From contig CACNWH010000007.1 of assembly GCA_902624105.1 (NCBI GenBank), forward strand, positions 1 through 50,647: a stretch of DNA of 50,647 bases, written 5' to 3'. The notes under the pieces are model-generated. The model was not told the DNA's origin. It saw only the letters and a program-made list of their open reading frames with translations, and did no database searches. Below, piece after piece: positions 8,548 to 17,755 of this stretch. The DNA is from an uncultured Prochlorococcus sp. Lineage in GTDB: Bacteria; Cyanobacteriota; Cyanobacteriia; PCC-6307; Cyanobiaceae. Each line of letters opens with the position of its first letter. Position 1 is the first letter of the stretch. The position numbers were made by a program, and so were the translations under genes.

Positions 8548-8553
8548 TATAAT
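8548..8553 (+). promoter_or_regulatory. Candidate -10 box for tRNA-Leu (and argD)
   Basis: A perfect TATAAT at 8548-8553 lies 23 bp before the mature tRNA 5' end. That would put transcription start near 8560 with a short 5' leader for RNase P. No strong -35 hexamer is visible about 17 bp upstream. As far as I know, weak -35 boxes are common in Prochlorococcus. Confidence 0.45.
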
Positions 8554-8576
8554 CATTAAGTACTAAGTAATTTTAT

Positions 8577-8658
8577 GGGAGCGTGGTGAAATTGGTAGAC
8601 GCACCGCACTCAAAATGCGGCACCTTCGGGTATGTCGGTTCAAGTCCGACCGCTCCCA
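8577..8658 (+). tRNA. tRNA-Leu (anticodon CAA)
   Basis: An 82-nt class II tRNA. The acceptor stem GGGAGCG (8577-8583) pairs with CGCTCCC (8651-8657), with discriminator A at 8658. The anticodon arm CGCA-CTCAAAA-TGCG carries CAA, which reads UUG. A variable arm and the T arm GGTTCAAGTCC are present. CCA is not encoded. The argD start codon lies only 5 nt after the mature 3' end, so tRNA and argD are probably one transcript. Confidence 0.97.
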
Positions 8659-8663
8659 CTTTA

Positions 8664-9839
8664 ATGAATACTTATAACAGATTTAATATAACCTTTAAAA
8701 AAGGTAAAGGTTGTTGGCTTTGGGATAAAAATGGTAATAAATATTTAGATGCTGTTTCAGGAATAGCAACTTGTAGCCTGGGTCACAGCAATGGTGCATT
8801 AAGAAGAAATTTATCAAATCAATTAAAAAAAATCCAACATGTATCAAATCTTTATCAAATTGAGGAGCAAACTAAACTTAGTGAATGGCTTACCAAAAAT
8901 AGTTGTGCAGAAGCTGCATTTTTCTGTAATAGCGGAGCCGAAGCAAATGAAGCAGCAATTAAATTAATAAGAAAATTTGGATCAAAAATCAGTCACAATA
9001 AAGAGTCCATTATCCTAGCTGCTGAATCAAGTTTTCATGGAAGAACATTTGCCGCTTTGAGTGCAACTGGGCAATCAAAATACCACCAAGGATTTGAACC
9101 CTTATTAAGTGGGTTTAAATTTTTTAAGTATAACGACTTTCAGTCTGTTAAAAATATATTTGAAGAATGTAAGAAAAGCAATCAACACATTGCAGGTATT
9201 TTAATTGAACCTATCCAAGGAGAAGGCGGAGTTATTCCTGGAGATAAAAAATTTTTTCAGCAATTAAGAGAAATTTGTGATCAAGAAAATTCATTGTTAA
9301 TTTTTGATGAAGTACAAAGTGGCGTTGGTAGAACTGGAAAAATGTGGGGATATGAAAATTTAGAAATTGAACCTGATGGATTTACACTTGCCAAAGGATT
9401 AGGAGGAGGTCATGCAATAGGGGCTTTGCTGGTTGGTAAGAAAGCAAATCTTTTTACCCCTGGTGATCATGCAAGTACATTTGGTGGCAATCCATTTGCA
9501 TGTACAGCCGCTTTAACAATATTAAATGAAATTAAAAAAAAGAATCTGCTTCATAATGTATTAATGAGAAGTATTCAGATAGAGGAGGGGTTGGATAACA
9601 TTTCTAAAGAATATTCAAATAAAATAGCAGGCCATAGAGGCATTGGTCTTTTACAAGGGATTGTTTTAAGAGAGGAAGTTATAGATGCCCAGAAAATAAC
9701 TATTAGCGCATTTGAGAAAGGTTTACTCGTTGTTCCTGCAGGAAAAAATGTTGTGCGAATAGTTCCTCCATTAATAATTTCTAAAAATGAAATTAATATA
9801 ATTTTGAAGAAACTAACATTAATCTTCAGGGGATTATAA
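8664..9839 (+). CDS. argD: Acetylornithine aminotransferase
   Basis: PLP-dependent class III aminotransferase of arginine synthesis (N-acetyl-glutamate semialdehyde to N-acetylornithine). The 391-residue protein starts at ATG 8664 with MNTYNRFNITFKKGKG, the usual family N-terminus, so a longer frame running back through the tRNA is not coding. PLP-site features are the phosphate-binding SGA at 90-92, FDEVQSG with Asp215, and the Schiff-base Lys244 in TLAKGLGGG. There is no room for a Shine-Dalgarno outside the tRNA: only ctttA precedes the ATG. folC follows after 10 bp. Confidence 0.95.
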   Translation: MNTYNRFNITFKKGKGCWLWDKNGNKYLDAVSGIATCSLGHSNGALRRNLSNQLKKIQHVSNLYQIEEQTKLSEWLTKNSCAEAAFFCNSGAEANEAAIKLIRKFGSKISHNKESIILAAESSFHGRTFAALSATGQSKYHQGFEPLLSGFKFFKYNDFQSVKNIFEECKKSNQHIAGILIEPIQGEGGVIPGDKKFFQQLREICDQENSLLIFDEVQSGVGRTGKMWGYENLEIEPDGFTLAKGLGGGHAIGALLVGKKANLFTPGDHASTFGGNPFACTAALTILNEIKKKNLLHNVLMRSIQIEEGLDNISKEYSNKIAGHRGIGLLQGIVLREEVIDAQKITISAFEKGLLVVPAGKNVVRIVPPLIISKNEINIILKKLTLIFRGL

Positions 9840-9849
9840 TTTAATAGTT

Positions 9850-11079
9850 TTGCAAAATATTAATTCTAAAACCTTCAATTTTTTATCTCTAAAAAACGAA
9901 AGAATAAAAATTAATTTAGATCTCACAAGGATGAGAGAAGCTTTATTAAAACTAGATAATCCATGTCTAAATACTCCAGCGATACAAATTGTTGGAACAA
10001 ATGGGAAGGGTTCAATATCTGCTTTTTTAGAAAATATTCTTTGTGTAGCAAAAATAAATATTGGAGTAACAACATCGCCCCATTTTTTTGAAGTTTCTGA
10101 GAGAATTAGGGTAAATCAAACAAAAATAAGCACCGAAAAGTTTGATGCATTGCTTAAAATTATTCAAAATAAACTTTACGAATGTAAACTGACACCATTT
10201 GAATTAATAATTTGTTGTGGATTAAAATATTTTGAGCTCCATAACGTTGATTTATTAGTCCTAGAGGCTGGCCTTGGCGGAAGATTAGATGCTACTACAG
10301 CACATAAATTAAGACCAATAATCGCTTTTGGGAATATCGGGATTGATCATACTGAGTATCTTGGAGAATCATTAGATAAAATAACCAGAGAGAAAGCAGC
10401 TGTAATTGAAAAAGGTTCTTTTGTTGTAAGTTGCGAGCAAAATATAATCGCAAGGAAAATTATTAACGATAGGGTAAAAAAAATTGGAGCTCATATTGCA
10501 TGGGTTGAACCACTTAATGAAAACTGGGAGTTAGGTCTCAAAGGAAACTTTCAAAAGCAAAATGCCGCAGTTGCTTTGAAGGTCGCTCATTTACTAATTG
10601 AAAAAGGTTGGGGCATAAAACAGGATGATATTAGAAAGGGTCTTGCTACTACAAAATGGCCGGGAAGGTTAGAAATTATTGATTTTGACAATAAAAAAAT
10701 CCTTGTAGATTCTGCACACAATTCCTCTGCAGCAAAAGTTCTTTCATTTGAGAGAGAAAATTGGCTGAATCAAGAAATGGGCGTATATTGGATAATTGGA
10801 GTTCAGAAACAAAAAAATATTGTTTCGATACTAAAAAATTTAATAAAATCTATAGATAAAGTTTTGCTGGTACCTGTGCCCAATCAAGAAAGTTGGTCAA
10901 TAAATGATATTTCAAAAATTTCTGATCTCAAATTAGATAATTTTATTGAATTTAGTAACTTTAAAGAAGCTATTAAATATTTAAGACAACTAAAAAAATG
11001 GCCAAGATGTATCCCTGTTTTAACAGGTTCTATATTTTTAGTTTCTGAATTTATCAAATTTTCAAAAACTAATCAATAA
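9850..11079 (+). CDS. folC: Folylpolyglutamate synthase / dihydrofolate synthase
   Basis: Mur-ligase-family ATPase that adds glutamate to dihydropteroate and folates. It starts at TTG 9850 and gives 409 residues. Visible motifs are the P-loop IVGTNGKGSISAFLENIL (about 48-65), TSPHFFEVSERIRVN, LEAGLGGRLDATTA and IGIDHTEYLGESLDKI, with WPGRLEI and VDSAHNSSA in the C-terminal domain. The organisation is the normal two-domain one. It is probably in one transcript with argD. Its 3' end overlaps the stop of the convergent FAD oxidase by 11 bp. Confidence 0.93.
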   Translation: MQNINSKTFNFLSLKNERIKINLDLTRMREALLKLDNPCLNTPAIQIVGTNGKGSISAFLENILCVAKINIGVTTSPHFFEVSERIRVNQTKISTEKFDALLKIIQNKLYECKLTPFELIICCGLKYFELHNVDLLVLEAGLGGRLDATTAHKLRPIIAFGNIGIDHTEYLGESLDKITREKAAVIEKGSFVVSCEQNIIARKIINDRVKKIGAHIAWVEPLNENWELGLKGNFQKQNAAVALKVAHLLIEKGWGIKQDDIRKGLATTKWPGRLEIIDFDNKKILVDSAHNSSAAKVLSFERENWLNQEMGVYWIIGVQKQKNIVSILKNLIKSIDKVLLVPVPNQESWSINDISKISDLKLDNFIEFSNFKEAIKYLRQLKKWPRCIPVLTGSIFLVSEFIKFSKTNQ

Positions 11080-12427
11080 ATTTTTCTTTCTCTGCCCAAC
11101 CTGCTAATTTCCCAGGATTTAATAATCCTTTAGGATCATAATTTTGTTTAGCTTTAACTTGATCTGCATCTGTAACACCAAGTCCTCCTCCTTCAACGGT
11201 TAAAACATGGGGATTAAATATTATTGCACCAAGATTACTACAATCTTCAATAATTTTATTTAATTGTTTTTCATCTTTCCATTTTAAAAGTGGTAAAGCT
11301 GCTAATCTTGGAATCCCTTGCTGAGAAACAGCCTCTAAATGCCAAAGAAGTTCTTTTCCATATTTATCTCTTAATTCTTTAATAAGTTTAAATTCCTCAT
11401 TTAGAGGCAATAGCATTTGCAAGTAAGTCCAATTTTTATCTTTCGCTCTCATTTGGAGGGTGGTATGGTTCCACACTAAATCTGAAATCCCATGATCTAA
11501 TGTATCCTCTTTACCGAGATTTTCTACATTTAATTTATTTCTTTTGCAAATCATTTCAATAGTTTTAACACCTCCCAAATTTGATTGAATTAACAATTTA
11601 TGACATATTTTTTTCCTTTTAAACCAAGAAGGCATATTATCAACAATTTCATCTTCTAATATTGCACCTAGCTTAAGTTCAATAGCCGCAGAGGTACACA
11701 GCTTGATAATATTTATCGCATTCTGAAAGTCATCACAGTCTATAACTATCGAATACCAATCTTGTTTAACATCTGTAGAAATTATCAGCGAGGTTATGAT
11801 CCCATTGGTTCCATAAGCATGGTTTAAAGGTTCTGATTCCTCAGCGTTTAATTTCATTAATTTAGGATTTAAATCCACATTGATTGCTTCTAATCCTATT
11901 AAGTTTCCAGGATCTCTTAAAAAGCCCCATTTAATAGATCCAATTCCACCTGATCCACCAGCAATAAATCCTCCAATTGAGGCGGTTTTCCAGGTACTAG
12001 GAAATAATCTTAATTCCCTACCATGTTTACCTAACTCTCTATTTAAATCTCCCATTAGACAACCAGATTGAACCTTTACAAATCCGCTATCTGGATAATA
12101 CTTTTCCACTTTATTAAAATAATTCATCTGTAAAACTATACCCTTGGTTAAGGGGACAGCTTGGCCATAGTTTCCAGTACCTCCGCCTCTTATAGTTAAT
12201 GGTATTGATAAGTTCCAACATAACTTTGAAACAGTTATGAGAGACTCAATATTTTTTGGCCTTACAACAATATCAGCTAAGCAACCATCTAATTTTTTTT
12301 GCAGAATAGGAGAATAATTATAAAAATCTCTTGATAGCCTCTTCAAATCATGATGGTTTGTTATGACATCTAAATTTGGAATATTAATAAGATCATTTTG
12401 TAATTTTTCAGTTTTATGATTCATCAT
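11069..12427 (-). CDS. FAD-linked oxidase/dehydrogenase of the GlcD type
   Basis: 452-residue flavoprotein of the vanillyl-alcohol-oxidase/PCMH family, similar to the D-lactate, glycolate or 2-hydroxyacid dehydrogenases. The FAD-binding segment shows LTIRGGGTGNYGQAVPLTKG (pyrophosphate loop) and later STWKTASIGGFIAGGSGGIGSIKWG. The C-terminus has FNPHVLTVEGGGLG and a final DPKGLLNPGKLAGW, typical of the family. The substrate cannot be read from the sequence. There is no Fe-S domain as in two-domain GlcD relatives. Two adjacent ATGs (12427 and 12424) are equally possible starts. It sits 26 bp downstream of the amidohydrolase gene, so a shared catabolic or salvage role is possible but unproven. 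Confidence 0.85.
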   Translation of the reverse strand: MMNHKTEKLQNDLINIPNLDVITNHHDLKRLSRDFYNYSPILQKKLDGCLADIVVRPKNIESLITVSKLCWNLSIPLTIRGGGTGNYGQAVPLTKGIVLQMNYFNKVEKYYPDSGFVKVQSGCLMGDLNRELGKHGRELRLFPSTWKTASIGGFIAGGSGGIGSIKWGFLRDPGNLIGLEAINVDLNPKLMKLNAEESEPLNHAYGTNGIITSLIISTDVKQDWYSIVIDCDDFQNAINIIKLCTSAAIELKLGAILEDEIVDNMPSWFKRKKICHKLLIQSNLGGVKTIEMICKRNKLNVENLGKEDTLDHGISDLVWNHTTLQMRAKDKNWTYLQMLLPLNEEFKLIKELRDKYGKELLWHLEAVSQQGIPRLAALPLLKWKDEKQLNKIIEDCSNLGAIIFNPHVLTVEGGGLGVTDADQVKAKQNYDPKGLLNPGKLAGWAEKEKFID

Positions 12428-12453
12428 TAAATACTTTCTTAATTAAAGATAAA

Positions 12454-13686
12454 TCATTTTTTATGAGAATTGCCTTTTATTATAATTTTTCTTTTAATAT
12501 TTCCTGAAAATATATCTCCCCAACAATTACCTTCAACGATAACAAAATCTGCTGGACATCCTTTTTTAACAACTCCATCCCAATTCAAATTTAGTAATCT
12601 ACTTGGAGCATTAAAGATTGCTGAGAGGGATAATCTGTCCCAAGGATTTAACTGCAACATTGGCATCGCATGAGACATTAAATAAAAAGGATCAAAATTC
12701 CCGAATGGATACCATGGATCCTGGACATTATCACTTCCAATAGATACATCTATAAAAGCTTTTTGTAATTGTTTAATGGGTGCTACAGGTCTTGATATTG
12801 TATTTTTTTCTTGTCTATTTAATAACCAGAAGTTCGTTAACGGTAAAGCAATTACCTTAATATTTTTTTTTGACATCCTATCAGCTAGCTTAGTTAGCTC
12901 ATTATCTTTAAGTAGCAGCAAACTACTTGAATGACTGCAAGTAACCTTAACATTGGAATTCAACTTTTCAATAGTATTCAATAATATCTTCATTCCCGAA
13001 CCAGGTTCAACAGAAGATTCATCAATATGCAAATCAACTTCTAATTTATATTTTTTTGCAAGTAAAAGCATATCTTCAAGATTTTTTATAATCCTAGGCC
13101 TATCAAATGGTGGAACTAAAACTCCTCCTAATATTCCACTATTTAATTTAAAGTTTTTTGCAAATAAATCTCCCTCTTTTGTTCCCCAAAAATCAATCTG
13201 AGCTAAAGACACAAATTGTAAGCTTAAAAACTCAGAGTACTTTTTTTGTAAATAGAACAGTTTGGGCCAAATTTCTTGATCTTGAAAATTATATGTATCA
13301 ATATGGGTCCTGATTGCTCTATAACCATTTTTAATTGCAAGATTTAAAGATTTTTCAGCCCTTTTTAAAACTTTACTTGCAGTCCTCGTAACATGTTCCT
13401 CTAAATTTACAGACAAAGCATTTTCATAATTTGAGTCTAGATTAGGATAATTTATCCAAGAAAAAGATTTATCAAAATGTGCGTGAGACTCTACAAACCT
13501 AGGAAACAAAATTTTGTTTATTGAATTCTTCTCATCATTTATTGATTTAATATCTGAAACAAATCCATTATCCCATGAAATTTCTACAGGAGATAATCCC
13601 TCGTTATTTACATAAATATTAGATTCTTGTTCTATTTCACATAAATAACGTGGAATTAATACTTGCGATTTACCTGAATTATCCAA
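12454..13686 (-). CDS. Cytosine-deaminase-like metal-dependent amidohydrolase
   Basis: Amidohydrolase-superfamily TIM barrel of 410 residues, closest in pattern to CodA-type cytosine/isocytosine deaminases. Metal ligands appear in order: HAHFDKSF (His68, His70), VDLHIDES, VTCSHSSSL and the aspartate in SIGSDNVQDPWYPFGNFDP. The segment SDNVQDPWYPFG is typical of the CodA group. Actual substrate unknown: cytosine, a modified pyrimidine or another cyclic amidine are all possible. It is probably co-transcribed with the FAD oxidase downstream. No signal peptide is evident, so the protein is cytosolic. Confidence 0.83.
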   Translation of the reverse strand: MDNSGKSQVLIPRYLCEIEQESNIYVNNEGLSPVEISWDNGFVSDIKSINDEKNSINKILFPRFVESHAHFDKSFSWINYPNLDSNYENALSVNLEEHVTRTASKVLKRAEKSLNLAIKNGYRAIRTHIDTYNFQDQEIWPKLFYLQKKYSEFLSLQFVSLAQIDFWGTKEGDLFAKNFKLNSGILGGVLVPPFDRPRIIKNLEDMLLLAKKYKLEVDLHIDESSVEPGSGMKILLNTIEKLNSNVKVTCSHSSSLLLLKDNELTKLADRMSKKNIKVIALPLTNFWLLNRQEKNTISRPVAPIKQLQKAFIDVSIGSDNVQDPWYPFGNFDPFYLMSHAMPMLQLNPWDRLSLSAIFNAPSRLLNLNWDGVVKKGCPADFVIVEGNCWGDIFSGNIKRKIIIKGNSHKK

Positions 13687-13815
13687 AATTTTTTCAAATT
13701 TATCCTAGTTTAAACATAAAAATAACTAAATATTTTCATAAATTAATTCAAATTCTTTTATAAAACAAAAAATAATATGAAATTATGCACATGAGTTGTT
13801 AGATTCATAATATGA

Positions 13816-13889
13816 GGCGGGCGTCGCCAAGTGGTTAAGGCAGCGGCTTGTGGCGCCGCTATTCGGGGGTTCGAATCCCCTCGCTCGCC
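13816..13889 (+). tRNA. tRNA-His (anticodon GUG)
   Basis: The cloverleaf has acceptor GCGGGCG (13817-13823) pairing with CGCTCGC (13882-13888) and an anticodon arm GCGGC-TTGTGGC-GCCGC carrying GTG. The histidine-specific extra G-1 is encoded at 13816 and faces C73 at 13889. The T arm is GGGGGTTCGAATCCCC. CCA is not encoded. It lies 76 bp before miaB, whose enzyme modifies A37 of other tRNAs. Confidence 0.97.
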
Positions 13890-13965
13890 CTCAAAATTAT
13901 TGCCGTAAAATAATATAGTGTGTATTTTTGGTTTATAAAGATAGTTTTTAATTTTTATAAGTAAG

Positions 13966-15366
13966 GTGTTACAGACTAAATCTCGAAACGAAGTTAGATC
14001 ACAAGATCCAAATTTCATCTCTAATTCCTATTGGATAACGACATTTGGTTGTCAAATGAACAAAGCTGATTCTGAAAGAATGGCTGGCATATTAGAAAAT
14101 TTAGGATATGTAAAAGCTGAAGATGAATTTGAGGCCGATTTAGTTCTCTATAACACATGCACGATAAGGGATAGTGCCGAACAAAAAGTTTACAGTTACC
14201 TTGGGAGACAGGCAAAAAGAAAACATAAAATTCCAGAATTAAAATTAGTCATTGCTGGATGCCTTGCTCAACAAGAGGGTGCGTCCTTACTAAGAAAGGT
14301 TCCAGAACTAGATCTGGTTATGGGACCACAACATGTTAATAATTTAGAGAATTTGCTTGAGAGAGTAGATTCAGGGAATCAGGTTGTCGCGACTGAAGAT
14401 GTATATATTTCTGAAGATATTACAAATGCGAGAAGAGAAAGTGGCATTTGCGCATGGGTTAATATTATTTATGGATGCAACGAAAGATGTTCATATTGCG
14501 TTGTGCCATCTGTTAGAGGGAAAGAACAATCAAGACTTCCATTAGCTATTAAAGATGAGATTAAATCTTTGGCGCAAAAAAACTATAAAGAAATTACTCT
14601 CCTTGGACAAAATATTGATGCTTACGGCAGAGATCTATCAGGCAGTTTTATAGAGGGTAGTGATCCGACATCTCTAAGTGATCTTCTTGAATATATTCAT
14701 GATATTAATGGAATCAAAAGGATAAGGTTTGCGACAAGTCATCCAAGATATTTTTCTAAAAAACTTATTCAAACGTGTTTTCAATTAGATAAGGTATGCG
14801 AGCACTTTCATATACCTTTTCAAAGTGGAAATAATGAGATCCTACGATTAATGTCTAGAGGGTATACAGTCGATAAATATAAAAAAATAATAGATAATAT
14901 ACGTTCATTAATGCCTAATGCCTCAATAACTGCAGATGCGATAGTCGCATTCCCTGGAGAGACTGACAAGCAATTTAGGGATACTCTAAAATTAATTAAT
15001 GAAATTGGATTTGATTTAGTAAATACTGCTGCTTATTCTCCCAGACCTAATACTCCTGCTGCCAAATGGACCAACCAAATTCCAGAAGAAATTAAAAAAT
15101 TTAGATTAAATGAATTAAATGAAACAGTAGAGTTAAATTCAAGGAAAAGAAATCAAAGATATTTATATGAGAATGAAAATATTTTAATAGAAGGATATAA
15201 TCCAAAAAACACATCGCAATTAATGGGGAGAACCAGAACAAATCGATTGACTTTTGTGGAAATACCACCCGAAAAAAAACATTTAGACTTTATTGGGAAA
15301 GAAATAAATGTACATATTAAAGAAGTAAGATCTTTTTCTCTATCGGGATTAATGCTGGATAGATAG
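13966..15366 (+). CDS. miaB: tRNA A37 methylthiotransferase MiaB
   Basis: Radical-SAM enzyme that turns i6A37 of tRNAs reading UNN codons into ms2i6A. The 466-residue protein starts at GTG 13966 preceded by GTAAG. The N-terminal domain carries three cysteines for the auxiliary 4Fe-4S cluster (Cys29 in FGCQMN, Cys65 in NTCTIRD, Cys99 in AGCLAQQ). The radical-SAM CxxxCxxC is at Cys171, Cys175 and Cys178 (CNERCSYC). A TRAM RNA-binding domain ends the protein (about 400-466). All key residues are intact. ddl follows after 12 bp. Confidence 0.95.
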   Translation: MLQTKSRNEVRSQDPNFISNSYWITTFGCQMNKADSERMAGILENLGYVKAEDEFEADLVLYNTCTIRDSAEQKVYSYLGRQAKRKHKIPELKLVIAGCLAQQEGASLLRKVPELDLVMGPQHVNNLENLLERVDSGNQVVATEDVYISEDITNARRESGICAWVNIIYGCNERCSYCVVPSVRGKEQSRLPLAIKDEIKSLAQKNYKEITLLGQNIDAYGRDLSGSFIEGSDPTSLSDLLEYIHDINGIKRIRFATSHPRYFSKKLIQTCFQLDKVCEHFHIPFQSGNNEILRLMSRGYTVDKYKKIIDNIRSLMPNASITADAIVAFPGETDKQFRDTLKLINEIGFDLVNTAAYSPRPNTPAAKWTNQIPEEIKKFRLNELNETVELNSRKRNQRYLYENENILIEGYNPKNTSQLMGRTRTNRLTFVEIPPEKKHLDFIGKEINVHIKEVRSFSLSGLMLDR

Positions 15367-15378
15367 AAGAAATGTTAA

Positions 15379-16434
15379 ATGAATAAAGTCAGCAGAAAAT
15401 GTGTAGGCATCATTTTTGGCGGTCAATCAAATGAACACGCCATTTCGATAGAATCTGCTAAAGCAATATTTGCTGCATTAAATTCATATAAAAATAAAAA
15501 AAAGTTTTCTACAAAAGTTTTCTACATCAATAGAAACGGCAAATGGTTCAATAGCAAAGATTCTCTATTAATTTTAGAAAACTCAAAAGATATTTATAAT
15601 TTCACTGAAAACTCTCTATTTGAAAATATAAAGATCTTTGACCAAATAGATTGCGAAGACATTGATATTTGGTTCCCAATTATTCATGGAGCTAATGGAG
15701 AAGATGGTTCAATACAAGGTTTATTAAAATTTACTCAAAAACCATTTGTTGGTTCAGGTATCTTAGGATCGGCCCTTGGTATGGATAAGATTATAATGAA
15801 ATTAGTTTTTTCTCACTTTAAAATTCCTCAAGTCAATTTTTTCATAATCCAAGATAAAAACTTAGATGATAGTAATAATTTAAAAATAATTTGCGATCAA
15901 ATTATTAAAAAACTAAATTTTCCTCTATTTATCAAACCAGCTAATTCTGGTTCATCAATTGGGATATCAAAAGTAATAAATCAATCTGATATTTTAGATG
16001 CTTTACGAAAAGCATGGTCAATTGATCATAGAATAATCGTTGAAGAGGGTTTAGATGTAAAGGAATTAGAAGTAGGTATAATCGGTAAAAGAAATCTAAT
16101 CGCATCTGAGGTCGGCGAAGTAGATTACATATCAGATTGGTATGATTACGATTCCAAATACAAAACAAATAATAAAATAACAATACCAGCAACTATTGAT
16201 CCTAATCTAAAAGAAAAGATTCAAAAATTATCTATACAAAGCTGCATGGCATTAAATATAAATATATTTGCGAGAGTAGACTTTTTTCTTGAAAAAGGAA
16301 CCAATAAAATTTTCTTGAATGAAATAAATAATATCCCAGGTTTTACAAAAAATAGTATGTTCCCACTTCTTTGGAAATCATCAGGTTTAGAAATTGATGA
16401 ACTTGTCGCTAAAATAATAGAATATTCTCTTTAA
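15379..16434 (+). CDS. ddl: D-alanine--D-alanine ligase
   Basis: ATP-grasp ligase that makes the D-Ala-D-Ala dipeptide of peptidoglycan. It has 351 residues. The N-terminus reads VGIIFGGQSNEHAISIESA, the family signature. The central segment has FPIIHGANGEDGSIQG, the ATP-grasp has LFIKPANSGSSIGISKV, and the metal-binding end is FLNEINNIPGFTKNSMFP. Length and motifs are standard. The gene opens a run ddl, small membrane protein, ftsQ, ftsZ, a reduced version of the classic dcw cluster. murC, murB, ftsA and ftsW are absent from it. Confidence 0.95.
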   Translation: MNKVSRKCVGIIFGGQSNEHAISIESAKAIFAALNSYKNKKKFSTKVFYINRNGKWFNSKDSLLILENSKDIYNFTENSLFENIKIFDQIDCEDIDIWFPIIHGANGEDGSIQGLLKFTQKPFVGSGILGSALGMDKIIMKLVFSHFKIPQVNFFIIQDKNLDDSNNLKIICDQIIKKLNFPLFIKPANSGSSIGISKVINQSDILDALRKAWSIDHRIIVEEGLDVKELEVGIIGKRNLIASEVGEVDYISDWYDYDSKYKTNNKITIPATIDPNLKEKIQKLSIQSCMALNINIFARVDFFLEKGTNKIFLNEINNIPGFTKNSMFPLLWKSSGLEIDELVAKIIEYSL

Positions 16435-16447
16435 AATTTTTGTCTAA

Positions 16448-16858
16448 ATGCTTCATGGACTACTTTGGCTGCCATTAATTTTTATTTTCTTCCTCCTAAC
16501 TGCATTAGGATGGTTAGAAAGAAGGAGACAAAATCTATTTAGAAATTGGGCAAACGGATCTGAACTTTGTAAATTAGATAGTTCAGGAGCAGCTTATCTA
16601 AAAGATGGTAAGTTAATATGGAGTGCTTTTGAAGCAGGCGAATTTAAAGAGCAAGACACTTTTATCATTAAAAAGCTTGAATTGATTGAGCTTATGGCAC
16701 TTACCTCAGGAGAAGCTCCTCTTACAGACGAATCACAAGGCAAATGTAGATTAAGACTTGTTGGTAGTGGTAGAGAAATGGATGTACCATTTTCAGATGC
16801 TGATAGGGCAAGAGAATGGATGGATCAATTAATGCAGAAAGCACGTTGTGATTTGTGA
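16448..16858 (+). CDS. Small single-pass membrane protein in the division cluster, unknown function
   Basis: 136 residues. One N-terminal membrane helix (about 2-21, WLPLIFIFFLLTALGW) is followed by a positively charged ERRRQ and a cytosolic domain of some 110 residues rich in charged residues (GAAYLKDGKLIWSAFEAGEF, later RLRLVGSGREMDVPFSDADR). The topology is probably N-out/C-in. I recognise no characterised domain. It lies 13 bp after ddl and its stop overlaps the ftsQ start (GTGA), so translation of the two is likely coupled. The position suggests a role linked to envelope growth or septation, but that is inference from context only. Confidence 0.8.
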   Translation: MLHGLLWLPLIFIFFLLTALGWLERRRQNLFRNWANGSELCKLDSSGAAYLKDGKLIWSAFEAGEFKEQDTFIIKKLELIELMALTSGEAPLTDESQGKCRLRLVGSGREMDVPFSDADRAREWMDQLMQKARCDL

Positions 16859-17577
16859 AAATTAGAAATATTTACAAAATAAAAAAATTATTGTTGATTG
16901 GAATACTTTTTGTCTTTACAAATATTCTTACTATTACTTTGTTCAAAAAAGTAGCTTTAAAAAATATCTACATTAATGGAGCAGAATTCATATCAATTAA
17001 AGATATTACTGAAAACAGCTCTCTTCAGTTACCCTCGAGATTAATTTTCATAAAAACTAAATTAATTGAAAAAGAATTAAAACAAAATCTTTCCATTATG
17101 CAAATATCCATAAATAGGCAAATATTTCCTTTTGGATTAAAGATTCAAATTCAAACAAGAAGGCCAGTTGCTTTCGCAAATAGAGAAGAGAATGGCAAAA
17201 CAGTGGCAGGTTTTGTTGATAAGAATGGCTACTTTATCGATAATAGATACCTACCCGACAAAGAAAAATTAATTTTTCCAATAAAAATAATTGGATGGAA
17301 TAAAGATTATAAAAAGCTAATCTCATTAATAATAAAAAAATACGAAAATAATGATGATCTTCAGGTTATAAGAATCAGTTCTGAGGGATTTATTACCTTA
17401 GAAGAAAAGTTCTTGAGAAAAATTTATTTAGGTTCTCAAATTCAAGAACTCGAAGAACAATTAAATTTAATTTTTGATATACGAGAACAAATTAATGAGC
17501 AAAAAATTCGTAAAAAGATTAAGAGTTTAGACCTTACTGATCTAACGAATCCAAAAATAAAAGTGTTCATTCCCTAA
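16855..17577 (+). CDS. ftsQ: Cell division protein FtsQ
   Basis: Bitopic divisome protein linking the Z ring to septal wall synthesis. It starts at GTG 16855, overlapping the upstream gene by 4 bp, and gives 240 residues. A short basic cytosolic N-terminus precedes one membrane helix (about 11-32, LLLIGILFVFTNILTITLF). A POTRA-type domain follows, beginning LKNIYINGAEFISIKDI, with a beta domain downstream (RRPVAFANREENG, YLPDKEKL). The sequence is divergent, as is usual for cyanobacterial FtsQ. Assignment relies on architecture and on the position immediately before ftsZ. Confidence 0.85.
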   Translation: MKIRNIYKIKKLLLIGILFVFTNILTITLFKKVALKNIYINGAEFISIKDITENSSLQLPSRLIFIKTKLIEKELKQNLSIMQISINRQIFPFGLKIQIQTRRPVAFANREENGKTVAGFVDKNGYFIDNRYLPDKEKLIFPIKIIGWNKDYKKLISLIIKKYENNDDLQVIRISSEGFITLEEKFLRKIYLGSQIQELEEQLNLIFDIREQINEQKIRKKIKSLDLTDLTNPKIKVFIP

Positions 17578-17755
17578 TAATTGAGATTGAATAATATATT
17601 TATATTTTGGGTGAAGTCAATCTCCAAAAGGGTTCTCAAAAGATATACAATATATTTGTAAAAAATAAACATTAGGAGTTTCTTCAACAAATCCCTACAG
17701 ATGACCATAGTGAGTTCATAATGCACCAAGGAATAATATTTGTTTTGAAATAGCG

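Noticed and set aside
8583-8663. Long frame running through tRNA-Leu into argD
   Set aside because: It is a read-through of the tRNA sequence. argD family similarity begins at the ATG at 8664.
13758-14018. Minus-strand frame across tRNA-His and the miaB start
   Set aside because: It spans a tRNA and lies opposite miaB. Composition and content show a shadow frame.
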